A stretch of DNA of 64,000 bases from CBDFHC01 sp965247585 (GCA_965247585.1 CBDFHC010000004.1:806001-870000); one strand, 5' to 3'. Numbered from the stretch's first letter, positions 8,297-16,787 are shown. Notes: a model not told the origin generated them from the letters alone. Translations and numbers: made by a program.

Positions 8297-8740
8297 TCAC
8301 TCGTTTGGTTCTAAGCTGCAGCCCACCACGTCAATAGTAAAGGGATTTCGATCTTCCCGTTCGTCGCCCTTGCCTCTCAACGCCACCCGATCTCCCTTGG
8401 AGATTGACGTTATATCATCCAAGTGACTTCGGCCAAAATAACAACGGATCGAGGTTAGCGTAAAGTCGCCAGTGGCTAAATCCACGTAGTATGCCTCATC
8501 ATCCCCTCCCCCAATATCAGCAATTGTCCCGCTAACCTCCAGCACCTTGCCATCATATTTGAGGTTCGCCGCCACTTCGTTCGCCTCGTAGTCATCGTGC
8601 ATCTGTACGGCTGTGACACGGACTTCGATAGCAGCATCGGCAATGTCTACTTCGGCTTGTTCGGCCTCTTCTAACGAAACGGTGCAACCGGTGACTAACA
8701 ATATGGCCAAGAGCACCATCGATTCTAAGCCAAAGCGCAT
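8297..8740 (-). CDS. OB-fold lipoprotein (tRNA_anti-like family)
   Basis: A 147-residue predicted lipoprotein. The lipobox is LLVTGC at residues 14-19. The mature part carries the tRNA_anti-like OB fold: VTAVQMHDDYEANEVAANLK, then YDGKVLEVSGTI and a C-terminal strand region ending GDRVALRGKG. Such domains are common in secreted proteins of unknown ligand, often within mobile regions. A broken paralogue lies at 9611-9827. The protein is followed closely by a small membrane protein gene. Confidence 0.75.
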   Translation of the reverse strand: MRFGLESMVLLAILLVTGCTVSLEEAEQAEVDIADAAIEVRVTAVQMHDDYEANEVAANLKYDGKVLEVSGTIADIGGGDDEAYYVDLATGDFTLTSIRCYFGRSHLDDITSISKGDRVALRGKGDEREDRNPFTIDVVGCSLEPNE

Positions 8741-8859
8741 TGTTTCACTCCTCCTTTGACTTCAACAATTAGGCAGCGCGACAATTTATCCCTCCAACAG
8801 CGTCTCTATTCCATGCAGAACCCGGGTGGCGGCATAGGAAAACACCCACGAGCCATGCG

Positions 8860-8919
8860 CTAAGCGGTGGCCACCGCCGCGAGCAAGACGAGTAGGCTGG
8901 CTGCTATGATGGTGCGCAT
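8860..8919 (-). pseudogene. Orphan lipoprotein leader fragment
   Basis: A 19-codon reading frame encoding only a signal-peptide-like sequence (MRTIIAASLLVLLAAVA). It is nearly identical to the leader of the nuclease lipoprotein at 7978, then reaches TAG before any lipobox cysteine. It marks where a further lipoprotein gene of this cluster has been lost. Confidence 0.65.
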
Positions 8920-9014
8920 TTTAGTTATTCAACGGAAGGGAATTCGTAAGACGAGCCAGGCGATATGCCCGCAAGAACAGTCTGGGTTTCAGTTTCGAAG
9001 CCAGCCATGCTAGG

Positions 9015-9593
9015 CTATTCCTCAACTCTAGCCCAAGGCTTGCATCCGCTTGACTTAAAGGCGATATCGGTAGTGCTTATCTCTACGTAGGTTGGACCGC
9101 TCTCAAATCCCAAAGCGATCACATCATCAAAGTCACCACTCAGGCCACTAAGCCGTTCCCAAGTGCACCCGAACAAACCCTCACTCCCCGTGGTACGGTA
9201 AAGCCCTGGCCTGATGTCCTCCCCAACGCGCCATGTGCCGTCGACAATCGTACCGCTCTCAGGTACAGGCCAATCTACTACCATGAATGCCAGGCCAGTT
9301 TCTCCCTGTGGACCTCGCGGGCCAGTATCACCCTTTGGACCCTGTGGGCCTATCATTGCAGCATCATCGCCCTTCGGGCCTTGCATTCCTGCGATGTCGC
9401 CCTTGGGACCTTGTTCTCCTTGAGGGCCAGGTGGTCCCAATATCCCCGGGTCGCCCTCGGGACCCTGCTCTCCCTGTGGACCGGGTTCACCCCTTTCACC
9501 GCGTGTCCCCACTTCACCAGGCTCACCCGGGGTACCAGTGCATGCCAAAGCAGCCAGAAGAACTAGCAAGCCAAGTGCCAGAATCGTGCGCAT
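9015..9593 (-). CDS. Collagen-like repeat lipoprotein
   Basis: About 192 residues from ATG 9593, chosen because GGAAGGG lies just upstream and a lipoprotein leader begins there (LLVLLAALAC). After the cysteine come roughly 25 Gly-X-Y triplets rich in GPQGEQGP and GPKGD, a bacterial collagen-like triple helix. A C-terminal globular domain of about 95 residues follows (GTWRVGEDIRPGLYRT ... CTWERLSG ... GPTYVEIS) with two cysteines that could pair. Collagen-like stalks often display adhesive heads on the surface of cells or virions; here the lipobox implies the cell surface. Confidence 0.8.
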   Translation of the reverse strand: MRTILALGLLVLLAALACTGTPGEPGEVGTRGERGEPGPQGEQGPEGDPGILGPPGPQGEQGPKGDIAGMQGPKGDDAAMIGPQGPKGDTGPRGPQGETGLAFMVVDWPVPESGTIVDGTWRVGEDIRPGLYRTTGSEGLFGCTWERLSGLSGDFDDVIALGFESGPTYVEISTTDIAFKSSGCKPWARVEE

Positions 9594-9610
9594 GTTATCC
9601 CTTCCTTTCC

Positions 9611-9827
9611 TCAACTGCTGACGATGGTAGCTTTGGGATCATTCGGGGTTCCAATATTTTCGATGGCCCCACTAACCGCTAAGACCTTCCCATCATATTT
9701 CTGGTTGGCAGCAATCTCGTTGGCCTTATAATCTTGGTATAAACGTATAGCTGTCACTTCTACCTCGATTGGTGCACGCCACCGCCGCTAGCAGGATGAG
9801 CAGGCTGATTGCTAAGATAATGCGCAT
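9611..9827 (-). pseudogene. Broken OB-fold lipoprotein gene
   Basis: A lipoprotein leader (MRIILAISLLILLAAVAC from 9827) is followed, in a different frame, by PIEVEVTAI, YKANEIAANQ and KYDGKVLAVSGAIENIG. This is the core of the same tRNA_anti-like OB fold as the intact gene at 8297-8740. The link between leader and domain has lost about 20 residues and shifted frame, and the domain is truncated at its C-terminus. It ends just before the ribosome binding site of the collagen-like gene. Confidence 0.7.
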
Positions 9828-10005
9828 TCTAGGCTCATAACTACTTTTGGGTATCCACTGCGGAGGCTGACTTTCATCCAGGAACCACCGGATTGAAATA
9901 ACAGCGGCACCAACCGCCATGCGGGTTCTTGTCCGCCCATGTCTCGCACCCCGTTACAGGCTTCTCGTGAAATCTGTCCCTGAGTTTACGAAGCACCACC
10001 ACCTC

Positions 10006-10839
10006 CTATACAGTCACCGCGTACCACCGGACCTCGCCGATGATCTCGGTGCCTGGAGACATGGGCCTAATCCGCCAGTCAGGACTGTCGCTCCGTATCT
10101 CCCACCGGCCCTCTTCGTCCAGCCCCAGACGCTTCACGACCAGGCCATCCTCGGTCCGCATCACATAGATTCGCCCAGCTTGTGGCTCTCTGCGCTTACG
10201 GTCCACCAGGATCGAGCACCCGTCAGGCAGCGTAGGCTCCATTGACTCACCGCGCACGCTGATGATGTTGCTTTGCTCCGGGTCGATGGAGTGGCTTTGC
10301 AGCCAATCGTTGCGGAACCAAAGAAGCCCCACTGGAGTCTCGTCGTAGACCTCAGCCCCCATGCCCGCTGCTGAAGCGACTTCCACCAGCCGCACTGGGC
10401 TTCTGTCCGACGGTTCGTAGTTGCTGGGGCCATAGTCTGTCCTGGACTCGCCGATGGCCTGGACTGGGGTCTGGGCGCGGATGTAGGTCTCAAGCCGGTC
10501 GAAGCGCGCACTGAACTCCTGTCGGACTTGAGCCAGGGAACCGATGACGCCCAACGCATCGGGCTCGGATTGGGCTGCCGACTCTGGCGCATTGACACGG
10601 CCACTGTCCCCTTGTGGTTCTTCTTCCTCGCGGAAGAACCACTCATAAGGCTTGTCGTACAAGGCAGCCAGCATGTTCATTGCTAGCTGAGAAGGAAAAA
10701 CGCTCCCCGACTCGTATCTGGAGATCGAGTTCCGGGTCAAACCTGCTCGTTCTCCCACCTGCTCTTGGGTCAACCTAGACTCCATACGGGCGCGTCTCAG
10801 CCGTGCGGGAATAGGCTCCGTCCGACTATTCGGCATCAT
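10006..10839 (-). CDS. CI/LexA-like phage repressor (XRE HTH + S24 peptidase)
   Basis: A 278-residue repressor from ATG 10839, chosen for its AAGGAG four bases upstream rather than the longer reading frame. An XRE-type helix-turn-helix (LTQEQVGERAGLTRNSISRY) occupies residues 20-45. A linker leads to an S24/LexA-type autopeptidase: the presumptive cleavage site is in SAAGMG, the nucleophile in RGESMEPTL, and the lysine in VVKRLG. It is expected to keep the prophage silent and to self-cleave on DNA damage. It diverges from the early operon, so the 10840-10934 gap is the likely operator region. Its 3' end is duplicated at 6485-6570. Confidence 0.9.
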   Translation of the reverse strand: MMPNSRTEPIPARLRRARMESRLTQEQVGERAGLTRNSISRYESGSVFPSQLAMNMLAALYDKPYEWFFREEEEPQGDSGRVNAPESAAQSEPDALGVIGSLAQVRQEFSARFDRLETYIRAQTPVQAIGESRTDYGPSNYEPSDRSPVRLVEVASAAGMGAEVYDETPVGLLWFRNDWLQSHSIDPEQSNIISVRGESMEPTLPDGCSILVDRKRREPQAGRIYVMRTEDGLVVKRLGLDEEGRWEIRSDSPDWRIRPMSPGTEIIGEVRWYAVTV

Positions 10840-10872
10840 GGTCTCCTTGTTCAACATTATGTAGCACACCCC

Positions 10873-10901
10873 TTGACACAGGGAACAACACGATGTATCA
10901 T
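10873..10901 (+). promoter_or_regulatory. Rightward early promoter of the prophage
   Basis: TTGACA at 10873-10878 is separated by 17 bases from TATCAT at 10896-10901, a near-consensus sigma-70 promoter reading into the early operon. It lies between the divergent repressor gene and the first HTH gene, so it should overlap the repressor's operator sites. Confidence 0.7.
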
Positions 10902-10934
10902 AAGGTAACAATAAAGAAATACATGGTGGAGCAT

Positions 10935-11150
10935 ATGCAAAAGTCACCGACGCAAGAGAAGTTAGAGGCCCAACGTCAGAGGGACATCCGAGATGTCGTG
11001 CTTGATTCTCTGAGATGGTATCAAGGGCGCAGGAACATGGTGGTCCTCGTGTGCGCCGACCTAGACATCAGTGACGCGACTCTCTACCGCTGGTGCGATG
11101 AGCTCGGCATCGACATCAACGACTACCGGCGGGCCACTCCCACGGAATAG
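10935..11150 (+). CDS. Small HTH protein, paralogue 1
   Basis: A 71-residue protein from ATG 10935 (GGTGGA upstream). It has a homeodomain-like HTH in its C-terminal half: LDISDATLYRWCDELGIDIN. It is clearly paralogous to the next gene: both begin SPTQEKLEAQR/TPTQEKLEAQR and end GIDI(N/D)(D/E)YRR. As the first gene of the rightward operon facing the repressor it occupies the position of a Cro or CII-like regulator. This is positional inference. Confidence 0.7.
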   Translation: MQKSPTQEKLEAQRQRDIRDVVLDSLRWYQGRRNMVVLVCADLDISDATLYRWCDELGIDINDYRRATPTE

Positions 11151-11202
11151 AGATAGGGGCGACTAGCGTGGGAGTCTTACCTGAACCGAAGAGGGGTGTG
11201 GC

Positions 11203-11427
11203 ATGGCCAAGACACCGACACAGGAAAAGCTAGAGGCCCAAAGAAACAAGGGCATGGCGGACATACTCCGAGAAGCCCTGGAAGGCCGCCGCGGTCAGAA
11301 GCACATGGTCACCATTGCCGCTATGGACCTTGGAGTAACCGACGCCACCCTTTATCAATGGTGCCGGGAGTTCGGCATCGACATCGACGAGTACCGGCGT
11401 CCGGCGGTTCGGGAGGAGGAAGCATGA
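11203..11427 (+). CDS. Small HTH protein, paralogue 2
   Basis: A 74-residue paralogue of the preceding protein, with the same arrangement: N-terminal TPTQEKLEAQRNKG, then an HTH GVTDATLYQWCREFGIDIDE. It ends in an acidic tail. Its stop overlaps the start of the AlpA-like gene (ATGA), so the two are translationally coupled. The tandem pair suggests duplication followed by divergence of DNA targets. Confidence 0.7.
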   Translation: MAKTPTQEKLEAQRNKGMADILREALEGRRGQKHMVTIAAMDLGVTDATLYQWCREFGIDIDEYRRPAVREEEA

Positions 11428-11651
11428 GCGTTGTTGAAAAGCGGGCTCTGAAGCGGAAAGAAGTACTTGGGCTCGTTAGCCTGTCCAGTGCGACGCTCTA
11501 CCGGATGATGTCGCGAGGCGAGTTTCCCCGTCCTGTGCAGGTCGGTCGGCGGGCAGCCAGATGGCGCTCTGACGAGGTGGAAGAGTGGCTGGCCTCCCGT
11601 CCGCACACCGCTCCAGAAAGCCCAGGGCGAGCGAAGGAGGCGCGTCGATGA
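11424..11651 (+). CDS. AlpA-family HTH regulator
   Basis: A 75-residue AlpA/MerR-like protein. It carries RKEVLGLVSLSSATLYRMMS (HTH, residues 11-30) and the family signature GEFPRPVQVGRRAARWRSDEVEEWL. AlpA proteins of P4-like and other prophages activate excision or early genes. A GGAGGAAG ribosome binding site lies inside the end of the previous gene, and the next gene starts within its stop (ATGA), so it is part of a coupled operon. Confidence 0.85.
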   Translation: MSVVEKRALKRKEVLGLVSLSSATLYRMMSRGEFPRPVQVGRRAARWRSDEVEEWLASRPHTAPESPGRAKEARR

Positions 11652-11929
11652 GCTGCACGACGGTCAACTCGCACACGCGGAACGGTCACCAGGTTCGGTC
11701 ACATACCCGACGGACCAACGGAAGCGCCGTCGCCGATGTGCTGGCTCGCGATCTGGACCGGGTGTACGAGGAGCTAGTCCAGGACGGAGCCACTGAGCGG
11801 ATAGTCTGGGCCGATCCCCACTGCCCGCATCCAAGCTGGTACCCGGTGCGGCATGTGGATGGGACGAGAATCCTGGCCTACGCCTGCACCGACTGTGCGG
11901 CCACAAGAAGTCCAGGGGAACAGGTCTAG
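11648..11929 (+). CDS. Small Cys/His-containing phage protein
   Basis: A 93-residue protein of unknown function from ATG 11648, overlapping the AlpA stop. Residues 58-90 hold a likely zinc site: ADPHCPHPSWYPVRH, then YACTDCAATR. The central helix ARDLDRVYEELVQDGATERI may mediate dimerisation. No family is recognised. It lies between a regulator and a SWIM protein in the early operon. Confidence 0.65.
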   Translation: MSCTTVNSHTRNGHQVRSHTRRTNGSAVADVLARDLDRVYEELVQDGATERIVWADPHCPHPSWYPVRHVDGTRILAYACTDCAATRSPGEQV

Positions 11930-11932
11930 GTC

Positions 11933-12220
11933 ATGGCTGTCACCCCGATCACTCAGATAGATGCCTTGGCCGCTCGTTTAGCGAAGGCCCGTGCCCTGGT
12001 AGGCCAGGTGTCCCCAACGGGCAAAGAGGTCTACGAGGTGGCCTCCGGGGACGACAGACACTACCTCGTGAACGGTCAGTGCAACTGTCCCGACGCCCGC
12101 TTCAGGCGCGACCTGCACAAGGGGTACTGCAAGCACCGGCTGGCGGTCTATCTGTATCGGGAATTACGTGACGGGCGGGCAGAACACGAAAAGGGGACCA
12201 AGGAGAAAACGCATGAGTAG
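11933..12220 (+). CDS. SWIM zinc-finger protein
   Basis: A 95-residue protein whose centre is a SWIM-type zinc finger (C-x-C ... C-x-H): NGQCNCPDARFRRDLHKGYC followed by KH. SWIM domains bind DNA or protein and are found with SWI2/SNF2 helicases and MuDR transposases. Small phage SWIM proteins accompany replication genes. A helix follows (AVYLYRELRDG). It is probably an accessory of the helicase encoded further down the same operon. Confidence 0.8.
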   Translation: MAVTPITQIDALAARLAKARALVGQVSPTGKEVYEVASGDDRHYLVNGQCNCPDARFRRDLHKGYCKHRLAVYLYRELRDGRAEHEKGTKEKTHE

Positions 12221-12398
12221 GGATACCCGTCTGGCCAAGAGTTCCTTCGTCATGGTCAAGCTGACCCACCGGAGGGCGGAGCCAGTGGTAACGGTAGGTC
12301 GAATCATCAACTGCATCCCGGTTATCAAGCGAGTGTGGGGGCTGGGGAGTATGAGCGAGGAGCTCTACGAAATCCACGTCCCTATATCGGTCAACTGA
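12213..12398 (+). CDS. Small early protein of unknown function
   Basis: A 61-residue protein from ATG 12213, preceded by AAGGAG and overlapping the SWIM gene end. The sequence is mostly beta-prone (FVMVKLTHRRAEPVVTVGRI) with no known motif. It is short but well positioned, with a good ribosome binding site and only 13 bases before the next gene, so it is likely real. Confidence 0.6.
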   Translation: MSRDTRLAKSSFVMVKLTHRRAEPVVTVGRIINCIPVIKRVWGLGSMSEELYEIHVPISVN

Positions 12399-12411
12399 AG
12401 AGGAGAGAGAT

Positions 12412-13404
12412 ATGACAACAGAACCAACGACAGACTTAGCCCCATCGGATCACGACTTCGCGCTGCCGAGCCGAAGCCACGTGCAGGCAACGCTCCAGCA
12501 GGTGGAGGAGTTCCGTGCCCTGATTCAGAGCGAACTCAGGGAGGGGCCAGACTACGGCACCATCCCCGGCATCAGCAAGCCGACCCTGTTCAAGCCTGGA
12601 GCCGAGAAGATAGCCAAGCTGCTGGGGCTGGCCGACAAGTACGAGGTTACCGACAAAACGGCGGAGTGGGAGAAGGGCCTATTCCAGTACGAGGTGAGGT
12701 GCTCCCTCGTCTCGATCAGGACCGGCCAGATCGTCGCCCAAGGCGTAGGCGAGTGCAACAGCTACGAGAGCAAGTACCGCTACCGGGACGCGAAGCGCCG
12801 GTGCCCTGAGTGCGGGGCCGAGGCCATCATCAAGGGCAAGGTCGAGTACGGCGGCGGCTGGGTCTGCTTCGGGAAGATCGGTGGGTGTGGGGCGAAGTGG
12901 GGCGACGGGGCTTCCGTCATCGAGTCGCAGACCATTGGCCGCGTGTTGAACGAGGACCCCGCCGATCAGGTCAACACCATCCTGAAGATGGCCAAGAAGC
13001 GCAGCCTCACAGATGCGGCACTGAGCGTGGGCAGCCTGTCCAACCTGTTCACGCAAGACCTAGAGGATATGCCCAGCCCGCCGCAGCCGACACAGGCTCC
13101 GCAGGCTGGGGCAGCTAGCTCTCCTGCCCAGACTCCACCACCACAAACTGCAAGCTCAGCGTCCAATGGAAGTCCTGCGGCCTCCCAAGCCGCGAGTGGA
13201 GCGCCGAACGGCAGCCCCACACGGTTCAACACGATGGGCGCTTTCATGGCATGGGCGAACGGGAAGCACGGCAAAACCGGCCAGGATGTGCTGAACCTTG
13301 CCCGCCAGCTCTATCCGAACGAGGAGATCGACAACATCACCGACTTGGCCCAGCACAAGGACGACCCCCAGCTCATCGCGGCAGTACAAGGAGCACGAGC
13401 ATGA
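12412..13404 (+). CDS. Conserved phage zinc-ribbon protein, candidate recombination protein
   Basis: A 330-residue protein. The core (residues 15-215) includes GPDYGTIPGISKPTLFKPGA, a zinc ribbon RRCPECGAEA ... GGWVCFGKIGGCGAKW (residues 133-163), and NTILKMAKKRSLTDAALSVG. A Pro/Ala/Gln-rich linker (220-265) and a small C-terminal domain follow. I do not assign a family with certainty. The layout, with a PD-(D/E)XK nuclease gene overlapping its stop, is that of phage annealase-exonuclease recombination pairs, so a single-strand annealing role is a reasonable hypothesis. The ribosome binding site is GAGGAGAGAG. Confidence 0.7.
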   Translation: MTTEPTTDLAPSDHDFALPSRSHVQATLQQVEEFRALIQSELREGPDYGTIPGISKPTLFKPGAEKIAKLLGLADKYEVTDKTAEWEKGLFQYEVRCSLVSIRTGQIVAQGVGECNSYESKYRYRDAKRRCPECGAEAIIKGKVEYGGGWVCFGKIGGCGAKWGDGASVIESQTIGRVLNEDPADQVNTILKMAKKRSLTDAALSVGSLSNLFTQDLEDMPSPPQPTQAPQAGAASSPAQTPPPQTASSASNGSPAASQAASGAPNGSPTRFNTMGAFMAWANGKHGKTGQDVLNLARQLYPNEEIDNITDLAQHKDDPQLIAAVQGARA

Positions 13405-14207
13405 CGACTACGACAACCAACCAGGGCCTCCCCCTGCTGCCCGCGTACAGAGACGTGACGGTGGAGTTGACTCCCAGGTATAGGCAGCACTGGTACAGGG
13501 TTACGGGCTACCACGACCTGCTGCCCAGCGTGACGACGGTGCTCAAGATCATTGACAAGTCGGGACCGCTCGTCGGATGGGCCAAGAAGACGGCGCTAGA
13601 AAGCGTGAGGAGTGCGTTGCACGAATACGCTGCTGGCCCCTTCGTCAAGAAGGAGGACTACTGCCTCTGGGTGGCCGGCATCATTGAAGCGGCCAAACAG
13701 TCTCCTGAGAAGGAGCGTGACGAAGCGGCAGAGGCCGGAACTTCAGCCCATGAACTCATAGCAGAGCTGCTGCACGGAAGGGAGCCGGACATCCCGGACC
13801 CACTGGTGCCAGCGGTTCGAGGAGGGATGGCCTTCGTCAGGGACTATCAGCTTGAGTTGGTGGCGTCCGAGGTCTCCATCTGGCACCCACAGCACCACTA
13901 CGCAGGCACCGTTGACCTGGTTGCCAGGAACAAGGCTGGCGAGCTCGTGGTGGCCGACTGGAAGCGCTCCAAGGGCCTCTATGCGGAGCACGCCTACCAG
14001 GTGGCTGGGTACGCCGACGCTATAGAGGCGATTACTGGTGAGCCTGTGGTGGCAGCGTATGCGGTGCGCCTACCCCGCACGGCTGATGAGGAAGCAGAGT
14101 ACGAGGCCCGCATGGTCGCAGACCCCAAGGCTGCGAGTGAGACCTGTCGGGCGGCGCTCGCCCTCTGGCTGGCTACCCGCGACTCCAAGAAGGTGTGGGC
14201 GTCATGA
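13401..14207 (+). CDS. PD-(D/E)XK nuclease, RecB/Cas4-like
   Basis: A 268-residue nuclease from ATG 13401. Residues 115-125 hold the conserved helix GTSAHELIAELLHG. The catalytic core reads AGTVDLVARN and ELVVADWKRSKG, giving the D and D-x-K residues; QVAGYADAIEAITG is the following motif IV-type helix. This is the RecB/Cas4/phage exonuclease fold. It overlaps the preceding zinc-ribbon gene by four bases, and the two probably make recombination intermediates together during replication. Confidence 0.85.
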   Translation: MTTTTTNQGLPLLPAYRDVTVELTPRYRQHWYRVTGYHDLLPSVTTVLKIIDKSGPLVGWAKKTALESVRSALHEYAAGPFVKKEDYCLWVAGIIEAAKQSPEKERDEAAEAGTSAHELIAELLHGREPDIPDPLVPAVRGGMAFVRDYQLELVASEVSIWHPQHHYAGTVDLVARNKAGELVVADWKRSKGLYAEHAYQVAGYADAIEAITGEPVVAAYAVRLPRTADEEAEYEARMVADPKAASETCRAALALWLATRDSKKVWAS

Positions 14208-15013
14208 CTGGCGGACCTGAGACTTCTACAGCGTTGCAACGGGCTTCCCCTGAGTCCAAGGCACTCGGTATCGGCGTCGAGCGGGCATACGCAGCCCTGC
14301 GAGACGTACGCAACGACTTCGAGCGCTTGATTGTGCGCGACAAGGCGCAAGCGATAGCGGCGGCGGCGGCGGTGCTGAAGCGTCGTGATATTCAGACCGA
14401 GGCTTCGATCCTAGTTTCCTCTGCTGAACGGGCTATCGCTAAGGCCAACCCGCCCATACCACCTGAGCAACGCTCGCCAGGGCGCGGAGGGAATACCGTT
14501 CTCCAGGGGAACGGTATTCCTCAGAGCACCGTTCGCAAGATTCGCATGGCCCATGACAAGCTCACCGACGAGCAGTTTACGGCGGCTTCTGACAAGGCTC
14601 GTGAGCAGGGAGAACCCCTTACCCGAACCGCCCTCAAGCGGGAGGCACGGAAGCTGAACCCGCCGGAACAGGACGATTCGGACGAGTCAGAGCCCGACAA
14701 GCCAAAGCCGCCAACGAAGGTGGAGCTACTGGAAGCCGAGCGAGACGCGCTGAGGCTGGACGCCCAGGAGAAGGCCCGGCGGATCGAGAAGCTGGCAAGG
14801 GAGGTGCAGTTCCTGCGAGACCAGTCATCGCCGGTCGAGGCGGTGAGGGAGCGGACGCTCAATTCAATGGGCGAAGAGATACGCATCCTGGAGACCGCTC
14901 GCAACCGGTATATGAACGAGAGTTCCGCGAATCTCCGCTCCAACCAGTATTGGGAGCGCGAGGCGAAGAAACCCTGCTCCAGTTGCGGAGCTATTTGGGA
15001 GAGGCGGACATGA
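14204..15013 (+). CDS. Coiled-coil phage protein with a C-terminal Cys pair
   Basis: A 269-residue protein from ATG 14204, overlapping the nuclease stop. Residues 20-85 are helical and Ala-rich (AAAAAVLKRRDIQTEASILV). Residues 125-170 resemble a small helical DNA-binding module (IRMAHDKLTDEQFTAASDKA). Residues 175-240 form a coiled coil rich in E and R. The end, PCSSCGAIWERR, is half of a zinc site. No family is recognised. Its place before the helicase suggests a replication accessory or loader role, unproven. Confidence 0.6.
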   Translation: MTGGPETSTALQRASPESKALGIGVERAYAALRDVRNDFERLIVRDKAQAIAAAAAVLKRRDIQTEASILVSSAERAIAKANPPIPPEQRSPGRGGNTVLQGNGIPQSTVRKIRMAHDKLTDEQFTAASDKAREQGEPLTRTALKREARKLNPPEQDDSDESEPDKPKPPTKVELLEAERDALRLDAQEKARRIEKLAREVQFLRDQSSPVEAVRERTLNSMGEEIRILETARNRYMNESSANLRSNQYWEREAKKPCSSCGAIWERRT

Positions 15014-16581
15014 CGACCCTTCCCCTGCCGTCCTTCGAAGAACCTATACCTGTTGAGGCAAGCTTTGCGGAGCGTCGATACCAGAGCGTCAGCATCGAGG
15101 CGCTGCGCCAGGGTCGGAGAGACGACCACCTGCGGCAGATACTCTGCTCCCCGACCGGCAGTGGCAAGACCATCGTTGCCGGCCACCTGATCAAGGCGGC
15201 CCTTGCGATGGGGTCGCGGTGCGCCTTCGTCGCCGACCGCATCCCGCTGGTGAAACAGACCTCAAATCGGTTCTGGCAGATGGGCATCCCACACGGCATC
15301 GTCCAGTCCAAGAACACACGAGACCGGTACGAGCGGGTCCAGGTGTGCTCAGCACAGACGCTGGCAAGACGTGGCTTCTGGCCCGACCTCGATTTCATCA
15401 TCGTGGATGAGGCACACACCATCCATAAGAAGACCATCGACTTCATCATGGCATCGGGCAAGCCGGTGATTGGGCTGACAGCGACGCCGTTCACCAAGGG
15501 CCTCGGCAAAGTCTACACCAACGTGGTCAACACCTGCTCCACCGACTACCTGCTCAGCAGCATCGACCCTGAGACGAACCGACCCTACCTGTCTCCCCTG
15601 AAGGTCTACGCGGCACAGGAGATCGACATGGAAGGGGCTAAGACCGACAAGGCTGGGGAGTGGCTGGACCGCGAGGTAGAGAGCCGGGGCAGAGTGATCA
15701 TCGGCGACGCGTTGTCTGAGTGGAGGGCCAAGACTCAGGAGCACTTCGGCGGACCGGTCAAGACGCTGGTGCGGTCAGCGACCATCGCCCACGGCGAGGA
15801 GATATGCCGTGTCTTCCAGGAGGCCGGGTACGACTTCCGACAAGTGACGGCCTACACGGCAGATGCCGAAGCCGAGCAGATGATCGAGGACTTTGCCAAG
15901 AGTAAGTTCCTGGGCCTCGTCAGTGTTGACAAGTGCAACAAGGGCTTCGATGTGCCCGACATCTTGTGCCTGATCGACCAGCGCCCGTTGCGGAAGTCTC
16001 TGGCCTCTGAGATTCAGTTCCTGGGCCGCGGCATGAGAGCCAGCACAGGTAAGGACTTCGTGCTCGTGCTCGACCATACAGGCAACTATTTGGGCTTCAT
16101 GCAGGAGATACTCGACTTCTTTGCCCATGGCGTGTCCCGCCTCGACGACGGGCGGCGAGACAGCGTCACGCGTAAGGAGCGGGGTGAGCGGCCTGACGTG
16201 GCCTGCGACTGCGGCTATGTCTTACAGCCCAGTATGAAATCGTGTCCCTCGTGTGGTCGAGAGCGACGCCGGAGGCGGTCCGACATACGGCACCGGGCCG
16301 GCCGCATGGAGGAGGTCACCGCACCTGGCTCCCGCAGATGGAAGGAAAACAAGCTCTGGACGTGGCGTCACATATGCCGCGTGGCGCTTAACGGCCAGAG
16401 AGACGTGGACGCAGCGGAGCGCTTCGCCTGGAAGCAGTACAAGGTGATGATGGGTGAGCCTCCGCCAAGCCAGTGGGATTTCGATCCAGTCGAAGACGAG
16501 GCCGACCGGCGCGTGGCGAACAAAGTCCAGTCGCAGCTCATCGCCTGGTTCAACGGCAAGAGACGAAGAGGTGCGAGTTGA
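15010..16581 (+). CDS. SF2 DEAD/DEAH-type phage helicase
   Basis: A 523-residue superfamily 2 helicase from ATG 15010. Motifs are Walker A SPTGSGKT (about residue 41-48), DEAH (VDEAHT, about 133), TAT (LTATPF, about 157) and motif VI QFLGRGMRAS (about 335-345). After the two RecA domains, a zinc ribbon (CDCGYV ... CPSCGRERRRR, about 397-420) and a basic C-terminal region follow. It belongs to the phage helicases related to type III restriction ResIII/UvsW proteins and probably unwinds DNA at replication forks or recombination joints. It is coupled to its neighbours by four-base overlaps. Confidence 0.88.
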   Translation: MTTLPLPSFEEPIPVEASFAERRYQSVSIEALRQGRRDDHLRQILCSPTGSGKTIVAGHLIKAALAMGSRCAFVADRIPLVKQTSNRFWQMGIPHGIVQSKNTRDRYERVQVCSAQTLARRGFWPDLDFIIVDEAHTIHKKTIDFIMASGKPVIGLTATPFTKGLGKVYTNVVNTCSTDYLLSSIDPETNRPYLSPLKVYAAQEIDMEGAKTDKAGEWLDREVESRGRVIIGDALSEWRAKTQEHFGGPVKTLVRSATIAHGEEICRVFQEAGYDFRQVTAYTADAEAEQMIEDFAKSKFLGLVSVDKCNKGFDVPDILCLIDQRPLRKSLASEIQFLGRGMRASTGKDFVLVLDHTGNYLGFMQEILDFFAHGVSRLDDGRRDSVTRKERGERPDVACDCGYVLQPSMKSCPSCGRERRRRRSDIRHRAGRMEEVTAPGSRRWKENKLWTWRHICRVALNGQRDVDAAERFAWKQYKVMMGEPPPSQWDFDPVEDEADRRVANKVQSQLIAWFNGKRRRGAS

Positions 16582-16733
16582 GGTGTGAAGCTGAGGTCAT
16601 TCACTACGGATGGCTAGAGGGTCCCCCATATATGTCAAAGGAAGAGTGGCAGAAATCCCACATTCCCGAAGGCTTGCCAGGAGTACCACGGCATCCGAGG
16701 GCCTTCGCAACTGTTCGGTGGATTCGGGAGTGA
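16578..16733 (+). CDS. Small protein after the helicase gene
   Basis: A 51-residue frame starting with TTG at 16578 inside the helicase stop codon. It encodes EAEVIHYGWLEGPPYMSKEE and ends HPRAFATVRWIRE. No family is recognised. The overlapping start fits the coupling used throughout this operon, but the TTG and the lack of a clear ribosome binding site keep confidence low. Confidence 0.45.
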   Translation: MRCEAEVIHYGWLEGPPYMSKEEWQKSHIPEGLPGVPRHPRAFATVRWIRE

Positions 16734-16787
16734 GCGGGCCGAATACGTGGCCCGTACTCGCATCGGTCAGATTTCACTGATAGAGAG

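Noticed and set aside
10840..10947. Upstream in-frame starts of the repressor
   Set aside because: They would overlap the early promoter and lack a ribosome binding site, while ATG 10839 has AAGGAG at ideal spacing.
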